Source: Himantopus leucocephalus (Eukaryota > Chordata > Aves > Charadriiformes > Recurvirostridae). From it: a stretch of DNA of 64,000 bases. Position 1 is the first letter of the stretch; the number at the start of each line of letters is the position of its first letter. A program made the position numbers and the translations under genes. Location of the stretch: assembly GCA_003993805.1 (NCBI GenBank), contig RSEF01000002.1:4650928-4714927 (forward strand). Reading direction: 5' to 3'. This document shows positions 1 through 14,162 of the stretch, one piece after another. Under the pieces are notes generated by a model. That model ran no database searches. It saw nothing but the letters and a program-made list of their open reading frames with translations, and had not been told where the DNA came from.

Positions 1-43
1 CTTCAAGGTCCCTTCCAACCTACACCATTCTATGATTCTATGA
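1..43 (+). repeat. CR1 LINE 3' end
   Basis: Ends in GGTCCCTTCCAACCTACACC followed by the ATTCTATG tail repeats, which are diagnostic of avian CR1. The element continues beyond the window's left edge. Confidence 0.9.
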
Positions 44-2929
44 CTAAGTGTCTGTGGCTCACCTTCCTAGCCCACAGAGGCCTAGGATCCATATACCTAA
101 ACATAGGTTTCAGGTGTTATTTGAGATGGCCCAGAGCATCTTTCCTGGCTGCTGATTTAGAAGGTCACAGGGCTCCCGGGGGAGGTGTCATCTCTGCCAG
201 CCTCATATGAGTGTTTCAGAAACCCTTAGTAGTCAATAGAAGCACCAGATTCCTTCATTCAGGTGACTGAATCAAGCCCTTGGACTCCAGGAACTGTCGC
301 AGGCACTCGGGCAGCTAACTCATGAATAAACTGCATTTAGACTTTGAAATTTCTTCATTTCTCCCATGAGCTGTGACACGTGCAGTACAGACAGTTTCAG
401 CTGAGTCAGGCACCTCCGGGCCCTATTTGTGGTCATCAGAGAGAAACAGGCTCTTGTAGAGCATGAATTTTCTACCCTGGTTTTGCATGAGAGAGATCTT
501 CTTCCAAATGTCTAATCCAGGCAATATAAGCTTATGAGGGATTGTCTCTAGCTACATGAAAATTGCATATTCCTTTCCCAGCTATCATAAATGATTTAGA
601 CATTCTGAGATTTCTCTCCCCAAGAGAAGGGTTAGTTAGTGCATTGTATCCAGGACTGAGTATTTCTTTGCTAAGACCTTTAAGTCACAAGCCAGGGTTT
701 CGTCCAACCCATACTGCTTCCGCATGGAGCAGGTGCCTCAGAAGTGAGCTGAATGCCAGCACCAAGTCAAGGTAATGGAAAAGGGGATTCAATAGGATGT
801 TTTAGAACACACTCTGAGCTGCCCACCATAAAGTGGAGGTATAAGGGAAGGAGAACACGTCAGCCAGGGACTGGAGCTCTCCTCCTGGCTCTTCCTGGCC
901 TTCAGCATTATGTTGGTGGGTCCTTCTCTTCTCTGTGAATTTCTTTCCCTCCCTTCCCTGGTGAGCTGTGCTTCCTTGGAGGAGAGCAATTGTCCCTTGC
1001 TGAGGTCTGCATCCCTTACCATGGTGCTCTCAGCTGGAACTTATAAATGTTCTAACACTACAAATAATAAAAACATGCTAGAAAGATGCAGAAGCCTAAC
1101 ACATCATCCGAGCACACAGACTCCTCAAAGGATAATGCAGAAGCCTTCCCCAAGTAATTTCACCCCCCGTCCTCATCTCTATCACTTCTTAGTATCTCAT
1201 TTTTTCAACAAAACTTTCCATTTGCCTAAAACCACAGCTCTCACGTCTGGGTTAATTCTACAGCAGTGGATCTCATTTGTATGTAAAAAATATATCAAAT
1301 GATGTACCACTGTTTTTAAAGAAGCTTACTCTGTTTTCATCTTAACAATTTTTTCCTCCTACTGTCAGGCAGCTATTTTTGTAACAGTTGTTTAATGTAA
1401 GAATAAGAAGTACTGATAAACGGAAGAAAACCTGTGCAACAGTACCCTGCCAAAAACAGAAATTAGAAGTTCTCCTTTCCTCCCAAACCATTGCAAACCC
1501 AATAGTTTCTCACATACTGCCAAGCCATTACTCTAAAGGGTTTGGTGGAACACCATTGCTGGTTTCCCCTGGTGTAGGAGAGACCCTGGCCAGCAAAGAA
1601 ACAGACTTTTTCAGAGTGAGGCACCAAAAAGAAGTATCATCAAACTCTGGACAACTGTTGTATGTCTGAGCATTGAGTGACTTGTCTAGTCTCCCCTTTG
1701 CAGCACCATGGAGATAAGTGCCTGTTTGTAGAGAACGTGTCCTTTTTTTTGAAGTTTACCTTCAGGTGAGACAAATTGCACCCTAGAAATGTTTGAGGAG
1801 AGCCACTATGAGGGGAGTCACTACAAGGAGATTCACATGTGTGCTCTGTAAATATTTCATTCCCACCCTGACCTCTCATTTAGGCACCTACCATAAGCAT
1901 CTCCATCCTCGCATAACAGATGTTGGGCCAGACAGGTCAGCTGGACACACACCGGGAAACACTCAGAGTCCTCCTCCATTCACTGGAGAGGTCACTGCCA
2001 ACAGAGAGTATTTCAGAGATGTAAATAAGGTATCTGCTGGCTGTGCAGAATACTCAAGTGTTTGAGTGCTCGTTAATGCCAAGTGAGGAAAGGAATAGAG
2101 GCCACAGGCAGGGAAACACCAGGGACAAATGTGAGATGGAAAAGGGCCTCTCAAGACCCAGGGCACCGGTCTGAGAGTCACAGGCAAACTACATCTGGAA
2201 TCCTGCCCCTTTCCTTTAAATTCAGCACCTAATTCCTGCCAAAATTTCTTTGGTGATCCATCCCTTGAAATATGAATGATCTTTTAATGCAAAATATGAG
2301 AATTTTCTCTGAAAGAAGCATATTAATGTTTTGCTGTTCTCCTACATGAGTGTTATCTGAACTTTTCCTTTAAGCAGCTGGCTCTAAAATTATACCCACT
2401 ACTTCTTTTTCTGAATTGGAGAAAATTGTTTCCCATATGAAACAGATCCCTAAAAAATCACCACATTAAATAATTTCTTCTAATATTCATTATAAATTGG
2501 GCTGTTTGCTGAGGAGAACAGCACATACGCTTTTAACTGGAGACTCTTACAACCTGCATACAGCAGTAAGTACCCCCATAATTCAGATGCATTCACTCTT
2601 TCAACTCTTTCTGTGTGTTTGTGAGCTGGAATGATTGGCCCTTTCTGCAAACATCACTGCCAGGATAGACACAGCCTGGCAGCCTACTGAAGTTGTGAAT
2701 TGGCTCCTGTTGTGTTCACTCTCTGGGGATCTTGCAGACAAAACCTGCCAAAGTGAACAGTTTTCTATCTCATCATAACGGCAAGATACCACAAGGTTTT
2801 TGTGAAAGCAAAGATTTGCTGTCCATCCTTCTCCCCTCCTGTATTATGTGGCATAACTGCTTCATGCTTTGGGAACCCAACTGCTCCTCTGGAGATTTTT
2901 GAACGTTGGTAGTGGTAAAAAATTACTCT
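44..2929. other. No gene recognised
   Basis: Unique sequence of mixed composition. The longest plus frame (910-1302, 130 codons) matches no family I know and has no splice or codon support. Confidence 0.6.
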
Positions 2930-3123
2930 GATGGTGGTGAGGCACTGGCCCAGGTTGCCCAGAGAAGCTGTGGATGCCCCATCCCTGGAGGTGTTCAAGG
3001 CCAGGTTGGACTGGGCTTTGAGCAACGTGGTCTGGTGGGAGGTGTCCCTGCCCATGGCAGGGGGGTTGGAACCTGATGATCTTCAAGGTCCCTTCCAACC
3101 TAAACCATTCTATGATTCTATGA
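2930..3123 (+). repeat. CR1 LINE 3' fragment
   Basis: Typical 5'-truncated avian CR1 of about 190 bp, from GAGGCACTGGCCCAGGTTGC through AGGTCCCTTCCAACC to two ATTCTATG tail units. Open frames on both strands here are CR1-derived and not genes. Confidence 0.95.
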
Positions 3124-6100
3124 TATGGTGTACCAGCTGTCACAGGCCACACATCTTGTCTGATGTCAAGGCCATGATGTTTCAACTGTTTTTGCCAGAG
3201 GACAGTTGGGATGTGGAAGTTTTCAGGTATTTATATGGAAATCATACTGTGATTTTCTGATGTTAGTTATAAATTCATCTGTTAAATTTGCAGATTACAT
3301 TTTTTAATTTGAGCATCACTCTTAGGCATTCAAAGGGGATAATTCTGAAGCAGGATTTTGTCAAGCCCTTACATGAAATCTTGAGACTGAGCCTGTGCAG
3401 TCCAATGGATGGCTAGGAAAAAAGGATGGCTTATATTGTGGGTTTGATTGTTTGGGGAGAGGGGTTGAAGGTTATGTCTTTCTCTGGTTTATGCAACTGC
3501 CATGGGTGATGGCAAGGCAGACAGCATGACTGTAATTTCTAGAACGGATGGGTGTAAATCTTGATAAAATCTGACTGATTAGAGGCACTTCTCAGCTAAT
3601 GACCATCAATTAATGCTAATCTCCAATGAGTGGCAAAGAAAATAATAAATTACTGCTGGCTACACTGTGCTGTCTTCACAGATTAAATGACTTTCCTCTC
3701 TGCATTGCTAAATAAAGCAAAGAATGAAGAGTATCAGAGCACAATTCAGAGACAAGGCTGCTGAATCTGGAGCATCCTGTTTCTGTTTACCATGAGACAC
3801 TGTGCTACCTGATCCCACCGCTTGCTCACCATCTGGAAATTAGGACCCAACACTACAGTCTTCCCAAATCACTGATTACGATGGAAAATACCTTGGTGGT
3901 ACCTTCTGCCCTGCAGCATGTAACATGGGCTATGACATTGTCATCTCCTGGGATGGTGGACTTCAGGTTTGCCCTTGGCCAAAGCCACTAGTCTTCTTAA
4001 TAAGTCTCAGACTCCGGTCAGGTAGTCACAGGACAACCACATCCAAATACCTTCCAGGGGGAATGGCTGTGGCACTGCAGACAAGGTAGCTACTAGACTG
4101 AGGAACAGGTATTCAGCTGTTTCATGGCTCCTCTTCCTCCCCTCTGAAAGACAGGCAAAGCTTCACGTAAGCAATACGAACTGCCCTTGGGGCAGGCAAT
4201 GGCAGGACCCTTCTGAGATGAGGACCACAGCACCCTTACCTACTTGTCATCAGTCATGCAGGGCTGGCACTGCCAGGATGCCTCAGAGGTGGTTCCAGAG
4301 GCTCCCAACAAACACTAAAACTGGACACCGGCAGGAGACTCCAATATCCAGTCTCCATCACCCAGTGCAAGGGCACAGACTTGAGTCCTCCAGGAGCTGC
4401 CCTCTTCAACTGGAGTTACTATGGGCAAAGCTTCCTATGAACGGGCCTTAGTTTTCATGCTGTCTGGGTTTTAAGAAAGGAGGAGACACAGGTGCGGTAT
4501 GTTTTTCCTAAAAAGCTCACCTCACTGCCGAAATGATGTCACTAGTGCTGAGAAATTTCCTTGGAGGTTTCCAGAGGGAACCTTCCAGAGGAGATTTGTT
4601 GGCTGTGAGCTCAGACAGCCGATAAACTATAATGTCTGCACCGTCGGCTCAGACTGCCCAGGCTTGACTCACCAGGGCAGAGCACCATGCAGCATCACTC
4701 TGCTCCCGCTGGTGGCTCTGGGTGGGCCAGCTGTGCCACCTGCCCAGCTGTGCCACCTTTTCAGGAGCCAGCTTGCTCCAGGATGGGTTATCAGGTGCCT
4801 TATCAGCTTCTGGGGAAAAAACAATGCACTATTCCCAACTGGGATCAGTGGAAATGTCAGTGTATGCACTGTCTAGTGCTAATTAGGAAGTAATTGTTCC
4901 TAATGAGGAACGTTATGCTAAACATGTCAGCTGCGCTCATAACCTTTTTGGAGCATGGATCATGAACCCACAAAGTTTAACAAACAGCCTTTTCTCATAC
5001 ACATTATCCAGCACATGCCATTTAAAATGAGAAGGACAGAGCTGAACAGGGACCCCTTTCTGAGAGCGCTTTAAGTACATAAGGGAGCCCGGATGGAATG
5101 AAATAACTCCGAAGACCTGACGTGACACACACTTGGGAGCTTCTTAATTTAATTTTTGTAGTACCATGGAAATGTGTTTTTCAAGGCCCTTTGCTACTAA
5201 GGTCTCCTTGTTGATCACACATCCTCCCAGCAGACAGTGAAAAGAATGGGGAAAAGCTTTACATTTCTTGGTCATCACCAAACAAACGCAGATAACCAGA
5301 ATAGCTCCTCTAAAAAGATTAGCACTGCACACCCCTCCTTGTGTTTTCAGCCTACTAATTATCAGCATTTTTCTCCCTGTCAGCTTACAAAAACATTCAT
5401 TACCGTTTGACATGGCTTTTGTTGCACGGTGTTAGTACATGAATGCAGTCCAACACAATGCAGGGAAAGTAGAGTTGGCAAGATCATGCTCTCCTCCCAC
5501 ACTCCCGCAATTACTGTGGGTCAAATAAAGAAATAGGAGGCAGTTGTTGCAAACACGGTTAAATATGACTTGCAAACGAAGCAACAGAGATGTGGGGAGG
5601 CTTCTGTGCAAAATGTCCAACGCACAACGGCTGGAACAGCTGGAGGGAGGAAAATTCAGTCAAAAATAAATATCGGGCAAGTAGCTGTCTCCATCTGAGT
5701 TAGGCAACTTCAGACCTTCTGAAGACAGCAGAGATTTAATCAGCTTGGTCAATGGGTCCTGAGGCACAGCTAAGACGTGTACTTTGGCATGAGCCAAACA
5801 GGCCAGATGAATCATAATGTGAAAGTGACTATTTTCTGTTTTGATGAGAGAGGAGTCTACAGTTATTAACTCAGCTGAACGCTTTGTTAGGATGGACAGT
5901 TGCTTCCTATACATTGGCTTTATTTTATATTGTCTTGATATTTTGTCACTATCTTGATCACTTGCTTCCTCTGTGCAGTGTGACTAAACACTTCTGATGT
6001 TCCTGAGAACCTGTTATTCCGTTTCGCTCACTACTGCACTGCTTGAAATCACATTATTATGGGGAATCTCATGTTTCTTTGAAAGAAAAAAAAAATCAAG

Positions 6101-7289
6101 GGAAACCTTTTTTTAAAAAAATCTTTTTAACATGTTTGATGATTTTAGGAAGAGGTTTAACTTAAGCTTTTGATCTTCGGCTTGTTAAACCAGCTTCTCT
6201 AAGGAGCAGCTGACATGAGCCCAAGTCTGACTGATTTCACAGGTCGTGTTATCTTTGTTTTGGATTAAAAAAAAGTCCTCCATCTACTGATAAAAATATA
6301 CTGGGATATTCTAAATCTTGACAAGTATCTTCACTCCTGACCTTTTTTTTTTTTTCAAAAAGAGGTCAAAGTCTACAAGTTCTCAAAAGAACCACCTTAT
6401 CAGACTCTTGCCACAACCGATGTCCTCACGTGGGTCATCCAGTGATTCCCCAGGAAAATGTTCTCTTCTGCACCTCTATCAGTGAACAGAGAGGTCTCCT
6501 GAGTGGGCCTGTGAAAATAACCACCTGTGAGGACATTTGGATCTCACAGAAGTAATCAGCCTATACTTTGCATATGCACACCAGATCAACATGTACACTT
6601 TTACTCATATGAAAGAAGATTTAAATTAGGTGTCTAAATGTAGGTGTTTACTGCCTTTTGTGCAGCCTTGAGATATTCAGGATACCCACACAGGGAAGAG
6701 AGATGTGAGACAGAGCCTTTGGAGACTTGTGCTTCCCTGGAGCAAAAGTTGGAACCTGCTGGGGCAGAGCATCTCAAAAGACATTAGATATTTGTGTCTA
6801 ATCAAGAGAGCCAATGCCACACTATCTTTCTACATCAGCCTCACAGACATCAACGAGACCCTTTGCAGATCAAGGCTAGGGCTTCATCTCACCTCCCTTT
6901 GGTAGTCTAGGTGTCTAATCTAAGGCAGATGTAGAGGGTCGCTGTATACTCAATGGAGAGAAAAAGGGTGCTCTAGTGGACATCTCAGCCCACTTCTCTT
7001 CAGCACGTTACCTTGGCGTGGGCTAAGCCTTTTATTATCTTTAATTGACAACAGAGGGACCCTAATGACTATTTAGAGCAAGGCTGCCTCAAAAGTGTGA
7101 AGTTAGCTCAGGTGATGTGTGTCCCAATGTGCTGCTCAGCATGAGCAAAGTTATTAGGATCTGCTCTGCAGCAAGATGCAGCAGACTGGGAAGGAGGAGC
7201 CAGGGCAGCAAGAAGGAGGAATATGGAGGCAGAACCTGGAAATCGTCTACAAGCACATGGCTGGGATTTTGCCACCTCTGTGGACTGTT
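3124..7289. other. No gene recognised
   Basis: AT-rich unique sequence; only short scattered frames. A 14-bp direct repeat (CAGCTGTGCCACCT, twice) sits near 4730-4760. Confidence 0.6.
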
Positions 7290-7368
7290 GTTGGATAAAC
7301 AGCCCCATTTGTTTCCACTTTGCAAAAGCAAAGTTGGATAAACACCACGTTTCCACTTTGCAAAAGCA
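7290..7368 (+). repeat. Imperfect 43-bp tandem duplication
   Basis: Two copies of a unit starting GTTGGATAAAC and ending TTTCCACTTTGCAAAAGCA; the second copy is a few bases shorter. No known element recognised. Confidence 0.75.
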
Positions 7369-7797
7369 GCCTGAAATACCCTCTACTAAACAGACACAAC
7401 CCAGCATCCCTTACAAAGAGAAACTGTAGGAGCTCATTACCAAGCGAAGTCACTGGCACCTGATTGCCAGTCTGTTTGCTTTGTAATTAACTCTCATTGC
7501 CCAACCTGTGCTACAGCAGTGACCAATTGCTTCGTACGAAGAGCACCGTTCAGTATGATGACACCAGCCGCTCTCGCAAATAAAATCACACACTGTGAGA
7601 TGCCGTAGTGGCTGGTGAGGTTGTATGCGTCAGGAGCAACAACAGAAAAAGGGCTACACTGCATGGCTGACCACACCACAGGGTCAGAAGGACAGGATTT
7701 ATTATGAAAGAAGCCTCTTTCAGTGGACAGGTTGAGGTGGCGTTAGACAGACTGTGACATAAATTCTGCTTCCTCCTGAAAGAAACACTGGGATTTA

Positions 7798-7860
7798 TTG
7801 ACTGGGGAGGCTGGAGCTTCTCCATCACTGGAGGTTTTTAAGCAGGTGATAGACAACCAG
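7798..7860 (+). repeat. Old CR1-like fragment
   Basis: GGAGCTTCTCCATCACTGG followed by AGGTTTTTAAGCAGGTGATAG resembles the 3' region of older CR1 subfamilies (a 'clauses of wealth' of turtle and bird CR1). It is diverged and lacks the tail. Confidence 0.5.
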
Positions 7861-8261
7861 AATAATGTGAGCAATTCATTTCATACATGAAAGATTTAAA
7901 GATCGCTTAATTTATATAAGGATATCTTCATGTAAAAACCCAGATGCAAAAGAAAAGTAGTGGCACTGCTTCTAGTGCATGAATATGCCAGGGTAACTCA
8001 AAAGAGAGGGATGCTCCTAGCCACGATGAGTCACTGATTTCTGTTTAGCCTTTCAGAAAGAACTGTTCACTAGCAACAATATAAAACTCTTTTAAAATCA
8101 TTCCTAGAATGAATTAAAGCACTGTAGGCGTAGGAGAAAGGACACCCAGGTGTAGGACCTAGGTGTCATGCCCTCTCCTATACACACACCTAGGAAAGTG
8201 GATGGAAACTTGGGTTTAACTTCCAGCACTCTATTAGTGCTTTACAACATGGAGAAAAATT

Positions 8262-8325
8262 GCTTCCCTGCTCTGGGCCTTGGTTTCCCCACTGGTGAAA
8301 CTGGAGATACTGGCACTGACCTTCA
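8262..8325 (+). repeat. MIR-like ancient SINE core
   Basis: CTCTGGGCCTTGGTTTCCCC then a GGTGAAACTGGAGATACTGG stretch matches the MIR core that runs from the 'CTCAGTTTCC' box to the 'GGGGATAATA' box, with substitutions. Called from memory of the consensus. Confidence 0.5.
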
Positions 8326-9109
8326 CTTCCCAATCCTCTGCCAGGGAGCAGCAAGAGTGGGGCATCCCTGAAAGGGCTTCAAAAGAAGATTCAAGGCTGG
8401 CTGAGGACTGCAGTGGTTTGTAGTACCACCACTTTACTACTGCCTGTAAAGCTACCTAAGAAAGACTGAGAGAGGGAAAGCACATAGGGATGTTTTCCCA
8501 GGTTACAGTGATCTCCAGTATGTGCTTCAACATCAATGGCGAGAGCCTAGTTCCACTCCAGTGGAAGCCAGTATTAAAGTTCTCATTGACTTCAACAGCA
8601 GAACAACAAAGCTCTGTCACTTCAAAGGTTTCTTTTATGGTGCTTATCCTGTTAATAAGCACAATCCATTCCTTTCAACAAGGGAGCCATCCACTGATTT
8701 GCTAACAGCAGTTTGCTCTCCAGGGACGTCGCCCGTGTTTATAAAATCACGGCAGTTCGCCTACACAGGCGGAGAGGGGACTGACAGCTTCCCACTGCAC
8801 AGAAGGAGCCCTGGAGAAGCAACAGGGGATTTAGCTTCCAACAAAGGCGTGCTTGTGTTGAAAGTCCTCCGGTTTTCAGTTCTGCAGCAGGAATCACTAA
8901 CTCAGCCCAGTTCACAGAGCAGGAGATGAGTGCTTGGGTTCACAGTAAATGAGGCTTATTATCACATAATTAGCATTTGTATCAGTTAGGGAGCTGGAGA
9001 AGTCCTCTGTGGAGCCCAGAATATAGAGGCTGAAGAGCGTCCATTCTCACCATTTTTAAAGCTGGGACAACCCCTAGAGTGCAATAGCAATTTTGAGGGA
9101 CTTAAAACT

Positions 9110-9247
9110 GTATAAATTTAAGGTATTCAAAAGTCATCTGGACATGGTCCTGGGCAACGTCCTCTAGGCAACCCTGCTTGACAGGGCAGTTGGACCAGGT
9201 GTCCTACAGAGGTCCCTTCCAACCTCAACCATTCTGTGATTCTGTGA
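9110..9247 (+). repeat. CR1 LINE 3' fragment
   Basis: TTCAAAAGTCATCTGGACAT through AGGTCCCTTCCAACCTCAAC to two ATTCTGTG tail units. More diverged than the copy at 2.9 kb. Confidence 0.9.
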
Positions 9248-10030
9248 AATCCCTTTAAATACAAGAATAAACTATTTGTTGAACTTCAGTCAAAACCGGA
9301 TGCCTTTCTAGGAGACAGATGATTACTCAGAGCTTCATTTTGAGGTACATTTCCATATTATCTGTTTTTACTGGAGAACAAATTTGATATCACCGTGGAC
9401 ACCCCCTATACACACACACAAATTAAGTCTACATATGACCTATGAAACAAATGAAAGAAGAGGTAGAAAAACAAGTCATGCTCTGAATTCCCATCTCAGC
9501 CCAGAGCAAAACCAGATGCCAGGGAAACAAGACCCAACCGGGCATCAACTGTGTGCTCAGACACAACATTGCCTTACAATGCTTCACTTAAATGACGGTG
9601 AAGAAATATCCTTGGTACTTATACCCTTGCAGAGAAATGACCACTCACCACTGCAGAATCACACTGCTGTGCTCTGACTATCCAAAGCAGCAGCTCCAGG
9701 CATGGGGAAACAGCTCTTGTGTATCACCTCTCTGAGGGAAAATGTTTTCCTGATGCCCCACCTACACCTCACAAGCTGCAGTTTGTGGCCATTGCCACTG
9801 CTTATATCATCTGCCATTATGAAGAGGAGTGTGGCTCCAACACTTGTGTGACTCTCCTGCAAGAAGTTGCAGACAGATCACTCTTCAGCCTCACCTCAGC
9901 CGGCTAGATAAGCTCAGAGCTCTCAACTGCTCTCCAGGCTTCGCAAGGTCCCTCTGAACTGCAGGTCTATTAGGCCCTTAATTTGGTGTCAACTGCTGAT
10001 TTCCTGAGAGTAACTCTGACATTGCCTATG

Positions 10031-10225
10031 TCATAGGATCTTAGGATCACAACATATCTCAGACTGGAAGGGACCTCAGGAGGTCTACAGCCCAACCTCC
10101 TGCTGGCAGCAGACTCAGCTACGAGGGCAAAGCAGGTTGCTCGGGGCTTTATCCAGCTGGGTCTTGAAAATCTACAGGGATGGACACTGCACAACCTTAC
10201 TGGGCAGCCTGTTCCTCCTCTTCAC
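10031..10225 (-). repeat. CR1 LINE 3' fragment (reverse)
   Basis: Reads TCATAGGATCTTAGGATCAC, then CTGGAAGGGACCTCAGGAGG, then GGGCAGCCTGTTCCTCC, a reverse-complemented, old CR1. Confidence 0.85.
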
Positions 10226-13107
10226 TGAAGACCGTGAACATGCTGGACTGTGTGGGACATAGTGGTGACCCTTGGTGCACTCTGCATAACACTAACTGCT
10301 GGTCAGCCACTAAGCTCTTGATCCATGCCCTTGACATTTGATGCATGGCCCCACACAGCAGGTCAGCATTAAAAAACCATTTGTTTCTCTTTCTGTTGCT
10401 AGATGATAACAGGTCTCTTGCCCTACTCTGATGCTTGCAAACAAGCTGATTCCAAGAGCTTTGAATTAATTGCACAGAGGGTGAAATCACATGTTCAAAG
10501 ATCAATGCTACTCAGGTTGTTTTCACATCCGCTCTGCTCTTGCAAAGAATTGGTGTTGAATGTCAGCACTTTGTTAATTTTGAAAGACGGTGCTTGCTCA
10601 AGATTTTGCTTCAAATAAAGGATTTGGCTTGCTCCAAAGAAAATGGGGATAGCGTGAGATGTGCGTGAAGGTGTTTCTAATGCTGTGCAGAGCTACGGCT
10701 GCCTGACAGCGTGTCATAGCCCACACTGACTGAGCGGCTAACAAGGCAACAGGGCTTTTTTCATTCCCAGCCCTCTTTTCTGACCTTTAAATCATCCTCT
10801 CCTTTGAAGTAGCATATAAAATACAAGAACCAGGATGCCACTCATTTTCTCCACCTCTAAAAGAAGTATAAGGAAACAAGACAACAAACCCTTAAATGTC
10901 AAAAATCTCTTCTCCCCCGAGCAGGCACCCAGCAAATCCTTATGACTACCGTAAGCTCACGCTGTAAACTCCTGCGCTCTGGAAACGTGGGCACTTTACC
11001 ATGACTCCTTATCTGGGCAAGATACTAAATATTTATAAACAGGTGTCAAGAGCCTTCCTTGCTGGGTGTCTCACAATGGCTAACCAGCAGCGATGTGAAG
11101 CCTTGAGGACACGTAAGTACAAATAACGCTCTGGGTGTCTCCTCTCAGGGTGGTGGCTGAAACACTAGGAGCATGGCAGACACTGTTCCTAAACGTCCTT
11201 GAGCAGGAGGGTTCCCAGACTTTTTTCTGGAAACACTGACTTCCATGTCCCGCTGTAACTCCACAAGACCCCATTTCTACATATGCAAGTTTGGTTTTTA
11301 AGGCTGCTTGTCTTGAATCCAAAGGGTTTTCTGGCTGTGATGGCTAAAAGCACACCCTAAACATGAGAGCGGCGAGGCTTTCAAGGAAGAAGACAAAGGC
11401 TTTAATTCCACTGGCCTTTCACATCATTTAGAGTTAAATTTGTGAAGTACTCTCTAGGCCTTTGAGGAAGTCACAAAAGCTGATGAAAGGTCTTGCTTGG
11501 ATTGTCCCTTTCACCATCTAGTTTGTCCTCGGTAGATAAAACCACTTTGAACATGTGAGCATTGCTACCCTCTTAAAATGAATTCATTACCCTTATTAAG
11601 TCTTGCAGACTTTATATATATGGAAATCCTGATTACCCTTTCTCAAGTGAAGAGGAGTGAATGAGTCTGAGGAGGGTGATAGAGGGGATCAAAGAGATGA
11701 AATCAAACTGCAGCTGAACAAAGAAGAAATTTCTGTCCCATGTCAAAGGAAGCCCATCCTCTAAGCATAGACTGAGCATTTCAGTATGGGGTTAATGTTT
11801 TCCTTGGTTCAGGGGACTGAGTGATGCTCCTCTCTTAGGATGTATTCTTACCATATGGAGGATGTATCTAGGAAGGAGGAAAGAAATACCATCTACACTA
11901 GAAGGCAAAGAAAGAGAAGGATCAGTGCAGCAGGGCAGCCTGAGGGACTTAGTTACACATTTATTAGCAGCTCTCCCACAGCTGTTCACGACTCTTAGGG
12001 CTGTATGAAGCAAGGTATAGCGGGGTTCCCCCGAGCCCTGCATCTTGTGACATGGGCAGCATCAGAGGAGGCATAACACCTCCTTGGCCTCCTGGTGGGT
12101 AAATTCACACCCGCCTCTTTCTTTTAGTCTCCATTAACAAATCCCAGAGAGGAGTGGGGTGGGCAAGAGTCAGGAGAAGAAGGGAGCCAGCGCATCGGGG
12201 TTCAGTCCTTCAGGCAGGCGGCTGACAGCAGGATTTACACACAACATGTGCACATCTGTGCCTGAGCCAGGCTTCCTAGGTGGGATGCAGAATCCAAGTC
12301 ACAGGGGGTCCGGGGTGTGATTCATCTCAGCCTAAGGCAGATGTCTAAATTAGAGCAGATGAATCATGCCCTTGAAATTCCTCCACTGAATACAAGCTCC
12401 TCTCACTACTAGGCAGCCTAGCTCTGCTGCAGGTATTTGAATGCCCAGGCTTCGCCTTCCCAGCAATGCCTGCATCTGCCCACACTGCCCTCCAGGCAGG
12501 GAAACTGGGGCGCTAGCACAGGCCAGGCTCATGCCCAGGCTCTGCTTTTATAGTTTGGGCTTGGAAGACACCTATAGTGCTAGGGATAAATACTTGGTTC
12601 CCTCTCAGTGGGATGTGAGGAATGAAAGACATTAGAGGGCAAGTAGCACTCACTGTTGAAGTAGCTACAACTTTATTGCACGTGACTATGGTCAGGGAGG
12701 ACCTAAGGGTTTTATCCATGGAGGAAGGACGAGGCCGGGAGAGTAAGAGCATTGGATAGCAGCTGGTGCGTTAGAAAGGCACTGGGAAGGCTGCTCTGTT
12801 AAGCAGCAGAGCTGTGCTGCCTTACACCAGCTTCTGAGATGCTTCGCTGCTCTGCTACTGGTGTGCTGATCAACCTTGGGCATGTCATTTAGCCCTTACT
12901 AGATTTTTTAAGGTATGCTGGTGTTGTCGTTTGGGAAGGAAAGTTGCAACCAGGGTGAAGAGAGTGGGACTCGGGGGATGAAAAGGGTACTGGTGCAGGG
13001 CTGGGTCCCAAGGTCCTTGTAGTTCCCTGCTCAGCACATAGACAACTTGGAGATCTTTGAACCCTCCCACAACGCTGACAGCATTGGGGCACAGTGAGTA
13101 GGGCAGC
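10226..13107. other. No gene recognised
   Basis: Unique sequence up to the 10-N gap. A short stretch near 12870-12900 (CTTGGGCATGTCATTTAGCC) recalls MIR, too little to call. Confidence 0.55.
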
Positions 13108-13117
13108 NNNNNNNNNN
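13108..13117. other. Assembly gap, 10 N
   Basis: Ten unknown bases; true size not known from the sequence. Confidence 1.
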
Positions 13118-13932
13118 GTTAGAGGTGCTTCTTCTTTCCCTTAGAAGGAGCCAGCTCTATCCTAAAACAAAATGTTTCATTATGGGGTGAAAGTAAAAGA
13201 TATTCAAAGGATTGTTTAGATTTGTGTTTGTTTTCCAGGAAAAAAGGTTGAAAATATATTTTTTTTAAATTTACCTGGAACAAACTCTTGATTTGACAGC
13301 AGATCCATGACCATGTAGTCATCCAGGTCCATTTTAAATAGAGGGCTCTTGAGATTTCCTAGATGCTTAAATTAAAATGGGTGAATGAATAAGGGGTATA
13401 AGTGCTTTTGATGGAAATAACAACATGCATGTTTCTAAGAGTGCAACAGCAAGAAAGGGTAGTGGATGGGACCAAGGCTGTTCTATTCCCATGGCTGGCT
13501 GCAATCAATGTAGCAGTCAGGAATGGAAGAGGGAATAAAACAATTGCTCTCCCCTCCAAATAAAATGAATATATAATCCTTTACATTGGCAAAACTTGGA
13601 AATGAACTGAAGCAGAGGCAGGAGCAGATGCCAGGGCTCAGAGCAGAACACAGGACTCCCAGTAACAACCTCTGTTTGGTGCTTTCTACACCAAGCCCCA
13701 GTTCCTGTGTTTTACTTTAGCTAGGGAAATTCAAGCACTTACTCCATAAATGACACCTCTGGATGTGCTTTTTTTCTCCAGTTTTGGCACTGAGGTGCAG
13801 TTTTATTTCACGTCTTGCCCAGCAGATTTACAGCGTGGTGGTTTGAAGAAAGTAGAAGCATCATGAAAGGGATGCTAAAAATAGGAACCAAACCAAGAAT
13901 TGAAATGAGGAAGGAGAAGTGACAACTTCCCT

Positions 13933-13979
13933 GCCCCCCCCCCCCCCCCCANCCCCCCCCCCCCCCCCAAAAAAAAAAA
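13933..13979 (+). repeat. Poly(C)-poly(A) tract interrupted by a single N
   Basis: About 34 Cs broken by AN at 13951-13952, followed by about 11 As. The true length is uncertain. Reading frames running through it are artefacts. Confidence 0.9.
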
Positions 13980-14162
13980 TTTCAGCAAAGCTGAATAAAG
14001 ACAAGAATAAACACATGCTGGCTGGAAACACGGTAGCTGGAAACTTTTATTCCTTGGCAGCAAAGCACCTGGCACTGCATATTAGCTCACACTTCTGGGG
14101 AAAGTTGAGAACCAAAAACATGTTCATGTGGCCTCCAGACCCTCCAGACCCCCACCCAGATC

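Noticed and set aside
910..1302. 130-codon plus frame
   Set aside because: No similarity to known families and mixed composition; consistent with chance.
8522..8929. 135-codon plus frame
   Set aside because: No recognisable domain and not supported by splice signals.
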